From NCBI RefSeq assembly GCF_001894885.1, contig NZ_BCXB01000006.1, positions 150,130 through 214,129 of the forward strand: a stretch of DNA of 64,000 bases, given 5' to 3'. Position numbers and translations under genes: made by a program. Shown here in pieces: positions 37,127 through 46,034 of this stretch. Position 1 is the first letter of the stretch; the number at the start of each line of letters is the position of its first letter. The notes beneath the pieces are model-generated. The model did no database searches and was not told the origin of the DNA. It saw nothing but the letters and a program-made list of their open reading frames with translations. This stretch comes from Rhodococcus marinonascens NBRC 14363. GTDB taxonomy: Bacteria; Actinomycetota; Actinomycetes; Mycobacteriales; Mycobacteriaceae.

Positions 37127-37951
37127 TCACCGAGAGAATCTCACCCATTCGACGAGCATGGGGGCGGGAAAGCGCGTCGTCGAGTCGACCGGGCCGGGCC
37201 AGTCGCCGCCCACCGCCACGTTCAGCAGAAGATGCGCGGGGGCGTCGAATACCCAACCCTCCATGGGCCTCAGATCTGCGGCGCTGAACGTACCGACGAT
37301 GTTCCCATCGATGCCCACCGAGATCCGGCCGGGCTCTTTGATCAGGGCATAGTCGTGGAATCCTGCGCTGAGGTTCGTGCCGATCGAACCGTCCATCGAG
37401 CGTTTCCATCGAGCTCCGATAGCGGTCGGACCGTGTACACCTGCCGAGTAGCGGGAACCGTCACCGACCACCTCGAGGATGTCGATCTCACCACAGGCCG
37501 GCCAGCCGACGCGGTCGATGTTGTTCCCGAGCGTCCAGAACGCGGGATGTAGTCCCGCACCGGACGGCACCTGGATACGCGCCTCGACCAGGCCGTAGGT
37601 GAAATCGAACTTTCCCCGCGTCACAAGACGAGCTGAGGTGAATCCGCCACCGCTGCGTCGCGCTTCGACGACGAGACGACCGTTGCCGTCGAGTCTGGAA
37701 TTCTCCCGGGAATCGGTGTAGACCTGCTGCTCGTTGTTGCCCCAGCCCCCGCCACCGAGATCGTAACCCCAGAATCTCGGGTTGGGCGCCGCACCTGCGG
37801 GTCCGTCAAACTCGTCGCTGGCGGTCACCGTGTAACCAGGGTAGTTGCTCCCGACCCCAGCATTCTTGGGTGAAGCGACGGCGATGGCAGGGGACAGCGC
37901 TACCAAGCACGTCAACGCAATCCCGAGGAAGGCCGAGCGCATCCGCCGCAT
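37127..37951 (-). CDS. Secreted GH16 endo-beta-glucanase-like glycoside hydrolase
   Basis: 274 aa from the ATG at 37951 (an upstream start at 38002 is open). Signal peptide MRRMRSAFLGIALTCLVALS, cleavage near VASPKN. GH16 enzymes cut beta-1,3/1,4-glucans or galactans, some transglycosylate. The catalytic motif is GEIDILEVVG, nucleophile and acid/base Glu spaced as in laminarinases, and substrate-cleft residues are in WGYDLGGGGWGNNEQQVYT and SGAGLHPAFWTLG. It ends LNVAVGGDWPGPVD with VEWVRFSR, as in the family. Highly similar in layout to the paralogue at 40107. Last gene of the surface-glycan operon. Confidence 0.92.
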   Translation of the reverse strand: MRRMRSAFLGIALTCLVALSPAIAVASPKNAGVGSNYPGYTVTASDEFDGPAGAAPNPRFWGYDLGGGGWGNNEQQVYTDSRENSRLDGNGRLVVEARRSGGGFTSARLVTRGKFDFTYGLVEARIQVPSGAGLHPAFWTLGNNIDRVGWPACGEIDILEVVGDGSRYSAGVHGPTAIGARWKRSMDGSIGTNLSAGFHDYALIKEPGRISVGIDGNIVGTFSAADLRPMEGWVFDAPAHLLLNVAVGGDWPGPVDSTTRFPAPMLVEWVRFSR

Positions 37952-38008
37952 GAGAAGTACGCTATGTGCCGCGACCCTCGTTCGTGGCGGAATACCCGGC
38001 ACGAAGGA

Positions 38009-40114
38009 CTAACGGTTTGACCGTAAGTACCCAAAAATTATGCTGTTCTCGTCCTCCGCGTACACCGACCAGTCGGGGCTGGACCGGACCTGTCTCTCGA
38101 ACTCGTCGACGAATCCATCTGGGAAATAGCCGTAGTACTGGATTGCCGCTCTTCCCTGGGTGTCGAAGATGAGATACGTTTCGCCCTCCCTGTACGCCGC
38201 ACTTTCGGTAAGCATCTCGATCTTGCGGTCGCGCGCGAAACCCTCGAGAATCTCCGGGGGGAGCGCCAACAACGGAAGATCGAAATTCTTGTCGACGGAG
38301 GCGAACTTGACGTAGTCGCCGCTGACCCGCGTCGGGAACCCCGCCGGATCCAGGGTTGCAAAGGTGGCCGGCGCGGTCGCGTTCGCGAGGAGGTCCTTTG
38401 CCAACGTCGCCTGGGACGGGTGCTCGACCACGAGCGACCACAGACCGAAATAGCCCTGCAAGCCTGCGAAAGTCGCATACGACATACCGCCGGCGAGTCC
38501 GATCGATAGGACGCGTCGGCGCCACCCCGATCGTAATCGGATGATGAGGGCGTCCAGCAGGATCGGGGCGATCAGAATTGCGCACCCCGGCAGCGCGAAC
38601 AGGTATACCCGGAAGATTGCCTCACCGCCGTAGCTCTGGCCCAAGAGCAACGCGAACGAACTGAATGCCATCACGGTGGCAGTCCAGGCGGGGCGCCCGC
38701 TGCGCCACAGAAGGATGGCACAGATCGCCGCGAGCAGGACTATTCCCGCGGAGAGGGAACGGACCACGGTGGAGGTGAAGAGCTTTCCCAACGTTCCCAC
38801 TGCGGTTACGTTGCTGGTGGCGTTGTCGACGACGTTGAAGCCTGACAGCAGTCCGTAGGGCGCCACGATATCCAGTCTGGGTATCAGATAGGCGATGAGG
38901 ATCGCGAAGTAGGGAACCGGAAGCCACCACGGACGCAACTTCCGTGTCACCGCCAGTAGTGCTGCAACGCCGAACAACCAGTACGGCGTCAATTGGTGAG
39001 TGACGACCAACGCCGCGAAGACGAAGATCGACAGATACGCCGCCGACCGATGCTCCGTCGAGACCACGAGAAGCGCCATGATGCCCAGCGCCATGACCAT
39101 GGCCACGGCCTGCGGCGAAAAGTAGTCCTGCCCTACCCAATTCACCAACTCCGCCACCATCGCAGCCGTTAACGCGACGCGCACCCCGAAGCCGAGTAGG
39201 CGAGAGATCGAGCCGACGAGGACTGCGAGCAGCAGGTGAATCACCGGCGCGAACCAGTGGGCGATCGACATGATGTCCACCGATGTGACATCCCCGAACC
39301 ACGCGGCCGCAGTGAAGAAGCCCGGCCACTCACTGTAGATGTCGATACCCTTGGGCGGCAATGTCTGGAACTGCTGGATGTAGTCCACGACGCCGATGTG
39401 CTTGTACGTCCACCCGTAGATGGGGATCTCGGTGATCAGCGTCGGGGTGACGCGTTCTACCACGATCACGCCGACGATGGCCGCACCCGCGGTAGCGATC
39501 CGGTTCTCACGAAGCGCCCAAACGAACGCGCAGACCATGGTGACAGCGCAGATAACCAGGCCGGGACCGCTACCGACGAACAGAAGACCGAACTGCGAAT
39601 ACTCGGTGGAATCGAGACCCCACAGCACGGGCACCCACAGCACCAGTGTCATGGCAACGAGAATCAGTGGCCCGTTCCGACGCGCGTCGTGCCACCACCG
39701 TTCCGTCCGCAGCGACGCCAGGACAGTCACCGGACGGGGTAGATCGGTTCCGGTGTCTTGCCACCGATGTCTCAGTGCAGACGCGACGACACCCACGACC
39801 ATCACCAGCAGCAGTGCAGTGGCCGGCCATCGGTAGAACCATGCCAGGACGGTAGTGGCCGCAGTTACCACCGACAGCCCCATGACGGGAACGGCCGCGA
39901 GGGCCGCTACAGTCGGAATGCGCATCCACGTGACGGTGGCGAGACCAGGTCCGCTCAACACGAATACCGTGAGCAGCACCGCGCTCAGCGGAGAGGGAAG
40001 CGGCGCAAGCGACATGAGTCCAGCGGCGGAGGCGGCCAGCGCTGCAACATCAAAATACCGACGTAGGTCTGGTGTCTTCGTATCGCCGAGTTCCGGCGTC
40101 AGCAGACTACTCAC
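38009..40114 (-). CDS. Large polytopic membrane protein (candidate polymerase or GT-C enzyme)
   Basis: 701 aa with about 14 hydrophobic segments from residue 25 to about 530, then a soluble C-terminal domain of about 150 residues (ATLDPAGFPTRVSGDYVKFA ... SSPDWSVYAEDENSIIFGYL). A large extracytoplasmic loop region includes YKHIGVVDYIQQFQTLPPKG and YSEWPGFFTAAAWFGDVTS. This layout resembles GT-C glycosyltransferases and Wzy-like polymerases, but I see no decisive catalytic motif. In this operon no other candidate polymerase exists. Start overlaps the upstream GH16 gene by 8 bp. Confidence 0.82.
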   Translation of the reverse strand: MSSLLTPELGDTKTPDLRRYFDVAALAASAAGLMSLAPLPSPLSAVLLTVFVLSGPGLATVTWMRIPTVAALAAVPVMGLSVVTAATTVLAWFYRWPATALLLVMVVGVVASALRHRWQDTGTDLPRPVTVLASLRTERWWHDARRNGPLILVAMTLVLWVPVLWGLDSTEYSQFGLLFVGSGPGLVICAVTMVCAFVWALRENRIATAGAAIVGVIVVERVTPTLITEIPIYGWTYKHIGVVDYIQQFQTLPPKGIDIYSEWPGFFTAAAWFGDVTSVDIMSIAHWFAPVIHLLLAVLVGSISRLLGFGVRVALTAAMVAELVNWVGQDYFSPQAVAMVMALGIMALLVVSTEHRSAAYLSIFVFAALVVTHQLTPYWLFGVAALLAVTRKLRPWWLPVPYFAILIAYLIPRLDIVAPYGLLSGFNVVDNATSNVTAVGTLGKLFTSTVVRSLSAGIVLLAAICAILLWRSGRPAWTATVMAFSSFALLLGQSYGGEAIFRVYLFALPGCAILIAPILLDALIIRLRSGWRRRVLSIGLAGGMSYATFAGLQGYFGLWSLVVEHPSQATLAKDLLANATAPATFATLDPAGFPTRVSGDYVKFASVDKNFDLPLLALPPEILEGFARDRKIEMLTESAAYREGETYLIFDTQGRAAIQYYGYFPDGFVDEFERQVRSSPDWSVYAEDENSIIFGYLRSNR

Positions 40115-40943
40115 CCGTCACTTCGACCCAGTCGACCAGCATTGTCGCAGGAAACGAGGTGCCCGAATCGACAGGGCCTGGCCAACGTCCGCCGACGGCG
40201 ACATTCAGTAGCAGAGAGAACGGCTTGTCGAACACCCACTCCTGCCCCGGCGACAAATCGGCTCGCAAGAATTCGCCCGTGACGGAATCGTCGATGCCGA
40301 CCGTGATCCGGTCTGCGGATTTCTCCACCCAGTAGTTGTGGAAGTCCTCCGACATGTTTCCGGGGCCTTCTGCTTGTACCTCCCACGTCGTGCCATCGGC
40401 TGACGGTCCGTGTAAACCGCTGTGATAGAACGGGGCGTCGTTGAGCGTCTCAATCACGTCGATCTCCCCAGACTGCGGCCAGCCCACCCGCTCGAGGTCC
40501 GTACCCATCAGCCAGAATGCTGGGTGAAGTCCCTGACCACTCGGCAGCTTGATGCGTGCCTCGGCGCGTCCGTACTGGAATGCGAAACGGTTGAGCGTCA
40601 CGAGTCGGGCGGACGTATATTCAGCCCCGGCAGAGCGTGCTTCGATGACAAGGTGCCCCTCGCCGTCGAGGCGGGAATTCGCGCGATCGTCGGTGTATAC
40701 CTGCTGCTCGTCATTTCCCCATCCTCCACCCCCGAGGTCGTACCCCCAGTAGCGAGGATCGGGCCGAGCGCCGGCGGGGCCCGAGAAGTCGTCGAACATG
40801 TGCACCGATTCCCCGTTTTCGGAGGCCTGCGCCATTTCACTACCCACGTACCACCCTGCGACCCCTATGCAGGCGAGTGCGATAAACACCAGCAACGTCG
40901 AGACGAGGCGACTTGTTCCAGGGCGGTTCAACGATTTACTCAC
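40107..40943 (-). CDS. GH16 glycoside hydrolase, signal-anchored
   Basis: 278 aa. A hydrophobic segment at about residues 14-36 (STLLVFIALACIGVAGWYVG) without a clear cleavage site may keep it membrane-anchored. The catalytic motif is GEIDVIETLN, and WGYDLGGGGWGNDEQQVYTD and SGQGLHPAFWLMG match the paralogue at 37127. The two probably arose by duplication and now flank the 701-aa membrane protein gene. EPS operons often carry such depolymerases to control chain length (compare ExoK in succinoglycan). It overlaps both neighbours by 8 bp. Confidence 0.92.
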   Translation of the reverse strand: MSKSLNRPGTSRLVSTLLVFIALACIGVAGWYVGSEMAQASENGESVHMFDDFSGPAGARPDPRYWGYDLGGGGWGNDEQQVYTDDRANSRLDGEGHLVIEARSAGAEYTSARLVTLNRFAFQYGRAEARIKLPSGQGLHPAFWLMGTDLERVGWPQSGEIDVIETLNDAPFYHSGLHGPSADGTTWEVQAEGPGNMSEDFHNYWVEKSADRITVGIDDSVTGEFLRADLSPGQEWVFDKPFSLLLNVAVGGRWPGPVDSGTSFPATMLVDWVEVTGE

Positions 40944-41607
40944 CGGTAACTCCTCCGACCAAGACGACGGACGCGCGCCGAACCGAATGCAACTGCGTCA
41001 TCAGATGAACGCAGACGATGAACCCGAGGAGGATCGAATAGGCCCCAACTCGCTCGATGCCGCCGGTACCGAGACCGAGATCCCAAGAGTGAGTGAGACT
41101 GATGTAGCCGACGAGTCCGAGAACCCCCAGGGCGAGCGCGACGTACGGTGCCGGACCGGACATCTGAGGCTGCACGTGGAATGCCGCGGTCAGCGTGAAG
41201 AGACTGCCGAAGAGAACGAACAGTGTCACGCCGAGAGAATGGACATCCCAATGCGTGTTCGCCGGAGTCAGACCGACCACAACTCCACCGATCCCGGCCA
41301 CCAGCAGGAAAACGGACGGAACGAGCGGATGAAGCCTGTAGGCGCGATACCAGAGAAGAGCGGCGACGACGAACGCAATCCCGACCGTCACGAAAGCTGC
41401 ATCGATGATCAATGATGTTGCGCTGCAGGGCTCGTTCCCGTCTGCGCCGCAGAATGGGACCCCGAGGTCGCTGATGGAGTTGGCCGAATAGCTGTACTGT
41501 CCGCGCCAGGTTCCCGCGACGAGGAACTCGATGACAAAGAACTGCAGTACAGCAAGGGTCAGACTCACTGAAGTCCGGTTCGACGTCTCCACAGCGTGTG
41601 CGGGCAT
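40936..41607 (-). CDS. DUF998 family membrane protein
   Basis: 223 aa with six to seven hydrophobic segments. The N-terminal region FVIEFLVAGTWRGQYSYSAN leads into the DUF998 signature NSISDLGVPFCG, and VVGLTPANTHWDVHSLGVTL is typical too. The biochemical role of DUF998 proteins is unknown; they recur next to lipid or glycan export genes. Its stop overlaps the GH16 gene by 8 bp and its start is 2 bp from the acyltransferase stop, so it belongs to the glycan operon. Confidence 0.87.
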   Translation of the reverse strand: MPAHAVETSNRTSVSLTLAVLQFFVIEFLVAGTWRGQYSYSANSISDLGVPFCGADGNEPCSATSLIIDAAFVTVGIAFVVAALLWYRAYRLHPLVPSVFLLVAGIGGVVVGLTPANTHWDVHSLGVTLFVLFGSLFTLTAAFHVQPQMSGPAPYVALALGVLGLVGYISLTHSWDLGLGTGGIERVGAYSILLGFIVCVHLMTQLHSVRRASVVLVGGVTGE

Positions 41608-41609
41608 GA

Positions 41610-42872
41610 CTAGACAGCCATTCGCGACAGTAGAGCGAAAGGGTCACACAGCGCGTCTTCGATGGCCGCGCGGACGAGTTCGGGATCGAAGACGTTGTCG
41701 TGCAGCGATGCCGACACGTCTAGTTCGACGCCGCGGCGCACCGAGGTGAAGACGATGGACGTCGGCTCAGCAGGCTCACTGAGCGCGGTGACGAGGCGCT
41801 CGCCTGGCCCGTCGGTCCAGGCGAGATCAGTCAGCATGGCGGCCTCCCCTACGTCGGAGTGCATGAGCCTTGCCCGAGGCGCAGCAGCCACGTGGGTGGC
41901 GCGTTCGTGCGCGATGCCCGCGCGGAGTCGCCGGCGGGGCGTGACGGCGCTGAGCGCAAGCGAGGCGAGTGGTCGGCCCGAACTCGTGGCCCGCGAGACG
42001 GCAGCGCTCATCTCAGCTCCGTCCGTCGGATCGGTGAGGGAGAATTGCACTCCCGCACAGAAGTTGCCGTTCACGGTCGCGTCCCTCGGCAGGTACCGAC
42101 GGCAGTCGAACATGACGTTCACCGTGTTGTCGATGCCGAAACCGCGGTTCTGCATCGAGCGCGCGATTGCCGCGAACAGCAACGACGACACCGATGCTGC
42201 GGGCAGTTCCTGATCCCGCCAACGACGCAGTTCTGCAGCCGTGCCCGCAACCGCGGAGGCGACGACCACCGCGGGCGAGGCACGCCAGGGCACGACCCCC
42301 ATCTGCCTGGGCGCGTGCTCCATACTTTGCCGGGATTCGAGGACCCGGGCTACGCGCGCCGGAGACGAACCGAAGGTCCGCGCCAGCGCGCGGACGAGTG
42401 GGACCGCGGTGTCACGAGTCTGCGCCCACGTCGGAACCGCCGTCCCTGCATATCCACCGGCAACTGCCCGGAGGAGCGACAACGCGAGTGCGGCGTCACC
42501 GAGGCCGTGCGAGATGTCGAGCATCAAGAAGTCTCCTGCGACTGCGACGTTCAGCGGGCGCGTCGAGTCATTCGACCGCGCTAGTCGAGTGAGCAAACGC
42601 GGCACCTCTGCCGTAGTACACGGTCCCAGATCCTGAATATCGCCGAGAAAGTCGTGCGGCCGATAGTCCCACCGGCGCGATTGCATCGAAGGGAAGATTC
42701 CGACTGGGGTGTGGCGTCCGCCCGCGCGTGCGAGAAGCATGAGCGTGTCCCGGATCTCGCCGGTATCGGGCAGATGGACCGGACCGATCGCGGTGATCAT
42801 TCGGCTTCCGCTGCCCATCATGTCTCGGGTACTAGCCCTATGCGTGGTCTTGGTCGTCCTACGCGTCGCCAT
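41610..42872 (-). CDS. Condensation-domain-like acyltransferase (PapA/WS-DGAT type)
   Basis: 420 aa from the ATG at 42872, chosen because GGAGGATGTCC precedes it. The catalytic HxxxD motif is HGLGDAALALSLL (His at about residue 140), as in chloramphenicol-acetyltransferase-like and Pap acyltransferases, though the first His of HHxxxD is Ser. The structural motif region VNVMFDCRRYLPRDATVNGN resembles the DFGWG-area segment of this superfamily. It probably transfers an acyl group to the glycan or its lipid carrier. Overlaps the flippase gene by 14 bp. Confidence 0.8.
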   Translation of the reverse strand: MATRRTTKTTHRASTRDMMGSGSRMITAIGPVHLPDTGEIRDTLMLLARAGGRHTPVGIFPSMQSRRWDYRPHDFLGDIQDLGPCTTAEVPRLLTRLARSNDSTRPLNVAVAGDFLMLDISHGLGDAALALSLLRAVAGGYAGTAVPTWAQTRDTAVPLVRALARTFGSSPARVARVLESRQSMEHAPRQMGVVPWRASPAVVVASAVAGTAAELRRWRDQELPAASVSSLLFAAIARSMQNRGFGIDNTVNVMFDCRRYLPRDATVNGNFCAGVQFSLTDPTDGAEMSAAVSRATSSGRPLASLALSAVTPRRRLRAGIAHERATHVAAAPRARLMHSDVGEAAMLTDLAWTDGPGERLVTALSEPAEPTSIVFTSVRRGVELDVSASLHDNVFDPELVRAAIEDALCDPFALLSRMAV

Positions 42873-44232
42873 CGGACATCCTCCGTACAGGTGAATGATT
42901 CGCATTGTTCTTCGCCGACCGCCGCTCCCGGCTCGAGCGAAGCTCCAGTTGCCGGAGCCAGGAAATGAGCGGGCCCGCCAGGATCACTGCGGTGAGGGTT
43001 TCCGCGGCGAGATATGCCCACCCCACGCCTGCTACACCGATCGATGCGCTGAGCACCACGCTTCCGACAATGATGACCGCTGCGGCCAGGCACTGCGTGA
43101 CGACGGCGAGGGCAAGTCGGCGGTACACCCGCGCAAGACCGCTGTAGACGGCGCCGACGACGGTGAAAGGAACGAATACCGCAGCAAGATGGAGCAGAGG
43201 TGTTCCCTCCGCACGGTATTCGTCACCGATGAATCCGAGAGCGATCGGCGCGACGAACGCGAGGCCGACACCGCCGACGACCGCGACCGCGGAAATGGTG
43301 CGAACGAAGCGGCGTGACAGGTCCGCGATCTTGTCGGGATGCGCGGCGACCTCAGCGACGAACGGACCCACCATGATGTAGATCATGATGTAGAGGGCAC
43401 TGACGATCGACCACGTGACGGTGAAATAGGCGTTCGCAGCTGTTCCGACCTTGGTGACCACGATCAGCGGAACGACGAGAGGTGCGATCGCACCGAGAGC
43501 CGTGATTCCGTACGAGGAACCGAAATACGCGCCGAGCTCTTTGTTGGACGGGAGAGCAGGCTCCTGCCGGTACCTCGAGTCGGAACGGATACGCAAACCC
43601 ATCGACACCAGCAGCACGATCACGGCGATTGCTGCGGTGATTCCCCAGGACGCGACGATCGCAAGAGCCGATCCAGTGGCTGCCAGTACGATGACCGCTA
43701 GCAATTTGGCCAACGCGTGGAAGACGTTCTTCAGCGCGGCCCATCGGGCCACTCCCAGGCCGGAGACCGTCTGATCCTGTAACGCGAACAGGGCGAGAAC
43801 GACAACGAACAGCGGGTAGATCGCGATTTCCAGCCGGTTTTCGAAGAGCGTGTCCCGAGGTCCCAGAGCGATGAATCCGACGGCAGCGGCGAGAGCCAGA
43901 AGGGCTACGGAGGCGAAACCCTTGACCAACAGCGGTCCTGCCCGATGACCCGCAACAGGAATGAAGCGCTCGAACATGGACCCGAGGCTGAGATTCGACA
44001 GGGTCGACAGCATGATCGCCGTCGTGATGAGGGCAGACGCCACGCCCACCTGGTCGGGAGGAAACAATCGCGCCGCCACGCCCCAGAAGACAAGACCGAG
44101 CGCACCGGTGACAACACTCGAGATCATCAACGCCAGCGAGTTGAGTTGCAAATTCCGCCCAGCGGAGCGCGGTGGCCGCTCCGCGCGGTGCTCGGCCTGT
44201 GTTTGCACCTTCGCTGCTGTCGGATGGGCCAT
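42859..44232 (-). CDS. Wzx-like oligosaccharide flippase (MATE/MOP superfamily)
   Basis: 457 aa with about 12-14 hydrophobic segments. The N-terminal LNSLALMISSVVTGALGLVFWGVAARLFPPDQVGVASAL is characteristic of the polysaccharide biosynthesis (RfbX/Wzx) family, quoted here only as a region at residues about 29-67. It would flip lipid-linked oligosaccharide or glycolipid across the membrane. A basic cytosolic C-terminus follows the last segment. Located in the middle of the glycan operon, 2 bp after the hydrolase gene and overlapping the acyltransferase by 14 bp. Confidence 0.87.
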   Translation of the reverse strand: MAHPTAAKVQTQAEHRAERPPRSAGRNLQLNSLALMISSVVTGALGLVFWGVAARLFPPDQVGVASALITTAIMLSTLSNLSLGSMFERFIPVAGHRAGPLLVKGFASVALLALAAAVGFIALGPRDTLFENRLEIAIYPLFVVVLALFALQDQTVSGLGVARWAALKNVFHALAKLLAVIVLAATGSALAIVASWGITAAIAVIVLLVSMGLRIRSDSRYRQEPALPSNKELGAYFGSSYGITALGAIAPLVVPLIVVTKVGTAANAYFTVTWSIVSALYIMIYIMVGPFVAEVAAHPDKIADLSRRFVRTISAVAVVGGVGLAFVAPIALGFIGDEYRAEGTPLLHLAAVFVPFTVVGAVYSGLARVYRRLALAVVTQCLAAAVIIVGSVVLSASIGVAGVGWAYLAAETLTAVILAGPLISWLRQLELRSSRERRSAKNNANHSPVRRMSDGDA

Positions 44233-44234
44233 GG

Positions 44235-46034
44235 CTACCCGACCAACGCAGATCTGGATTCGCCAGGAAATCCGTCGGCACGGTCCTCGGCAAATTCTCC
44301 GAGCACGGTCGCGACCACGTCCGGCAGGATCTGCTCCCGCAACGCCGTGCTGTAGAGCGAATGGTCACCGGTTCGGTATGTCACCAGTCGCCCCTTCCAG
44401 CCGGCACGTCGGAGTCGGCGGATACTGCGCTCGCCGCTGTTCGCCGTGAAAGACGCGTAGTCACCGGGTGAAAAAAGGAGGGTGGTGCGCACACCACGAT
44501 CGTTCAGCGGACCCAGCATCAATTCAGGTACCTGCAGCAGACCTGCACGGCCCAACCACATCCAGCCTCGGTACGGCAACCACGACCGCAGATGCTTCTT
44601 CGTCTCCGCCGCATTCCGGTGTAGCAGCCCAAGCGCTCGGCCCTTCGGGGATTTCTGGTCGGCACTCACCATCGATTGCTTCACGAATGCCTTGCGGGTG
44701 ACGGCCCAGTCCGCCATGTTTACCAGGACCACTGCCCGAACCGGTCGCTGGAGTGCGGCGTAGCTCGAATGCCAAGCACCCGAGCACATGCCGGCAAGTA
44801 CCAGCGAATCGGGCTGCGCCCCGCTGACGGAGATGACCTCGACGGCATCGGCGCGGGATTCATCCGTGTACGTCGTGGTGCATTCGCCGTACGGTACGAC
44901 GCCGGTGTCGCCGGTCCCGCGGCGATCGAAGCGCACACTGACGATGCCGTGGGCCGCCAGTTCACGCGCTGCCTCGACCCACAACCTGACCGGTCCGACA
45001 CGGTGCTCGTTGGCAGTGCCGTGGAAGATGACGGTGGGCGTCGCGCTTGCGCCGATCACCTGCGAGTCCGGTACGGCCGCGACAGACGTGCAGATGGTGA
45101 AGAGTTCCGATGCGCCCGCAAAACCCAGTGTCTCGACCATCTGGCGGCCGTCGGCGGTCCGATCCACCGCGGCTGTGGTGCAGATATCGAGATCGGCATC
45201 GATGAGGCTGTCACCGAAGGACGAAGCCATCCAAGCCGCGATCCGGTCGATGTCGTCGAATGGTGTTTGGACCATGAAATCCTGCGGCTCGAGAAACAGT
45301 TCGTGATCGCGGACGATCAATTCGTCGCAATTCCAGGTTGCGACAGATTCACTCGTCACTTTGGAATCGGACTCGCTCTGCCGCAACGCCATAAGGACTC
45401 GCGCGCCCGGGGGCGGGATCGCCGATTGCAGGCTCATCGCGGACAGTCCCGCTGCCGCAGCAGGCGCGAGTACCGTACCGATGAGGGTGACCCGAGGGTC
45501 GTCCTCGGCCTCGGCTCCGGCGACCATTTGGCGGAGCACGGTCTGCTTGCGCACGTAGGCGCGGCCGCGCTGCACCGGATCCCACAGCGCCAGAGCGCGC
45601 ACCGGACCACACGTCGCCGCAACCTGCGCGGCCAGCAGGGCACCGACGCGGAGGCCGACGAGTCCGATATCGGTAATGCCGCACTTGCGCACGTAGCCGA
45701 CAGCCGTCCGGATACTGTCGAGCCACCCGGCGACCGCGTCGGGGTCGTCCTGGTTCCCGGCAGAATCACCGGTGCCGCGGTAATCGAACCGCAGCACCAG
45801 CAAGCCATGGGACCGCAAGCGCTCGGCGAGATACACCAATCCGCGGTACGCATCGACCTGTTCCTTACCGATCGGCGGGCACAGTACTACCGCACCACGG
45901 CATTTCCTTTCTGCGGGCAGGTCAACGACACCGAACAGCGGTGTGTCTTCAGCCCCGAACCAGGTCGCGAACCTCGTGCCGTCGGAGCGTCCGCCACGAG
46001 AAGTGTTGCAGCCGATGTCAGGACGCAAAGTCAT
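44235..46034 (-). CDS. Fused two-domain alpha/beta hydrolase with atypical nucleophiles
   Basis: 599 aa with two tandem alpha/beta hydrolase domains. Domain 1 (about 20-270): VVLCPPIGKEQVDAYRG, LRFDYRGTGDS and an elbow reading GLRVG, with Arg where the Ser nucleophile is expected. Domain 2 (about 310-590): VIFHGTANEH, VRFDRRGTGDTG, an elbow reading GMCSG (Cys at the nucleophile position) and a late GDHSLY His. Exosortase-system-linked hydrolases also carry a GLR-type elbow, as I recall, suggesting a shared surface-glycan role. Overlaps the upstream glycosyltransferase by 17 bp. Confidence 0.85.
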   Translation of the reverse strand: MTLRPDIGCNTSRGGRSDGTRFATWFGAEDTPLFGVVDLPAERKCRGAVVLCPPIGKEQVDAYRGLVYLAERLRSHGLLVLRFDYRGTGDSAGNQDDPDAVAGWLDSIRTAVGYVRKCGITDIGLVGLRVGALLAAQVAATCGPVRALALWDPVQRGRAYVRKQTVLRQMVAGAEAEDDPRVTLIGTVLAPAAAAGLSAMSLQSAIPPPGARVLMALRQSESDSKVTSESVATWNCDELIVRDHELFLEPQDFMVQTPFDDIDRIAAWMASSFGDSLIDADLDICTTAAVDRTADGRQMVETLGFAGASELFTICTSVAAVPDSQVIGASATPTVIFHGTANEHRVGPVRLWVEAARELAAHGIVSVRFDRRGTGDTGVVPYGECTTTYTDESRADAVEVISVSGAQPDSLVLAGMCSGAWHSSYAALQRPVRAVVLVNMADWAVTRKAFVKQSMVSADQKSPKGRALGLLHRNAAETKKHLRSWLPYRGWMWLGRAGLLQVPELMLGPLNDRGVRTTLLFSPGDYASFTANSGERSIRRLRRAGWKGRLVTYRTGDHSLYSTALREQILPDVVATVLGEFAEDRADGFPGESRSALVG

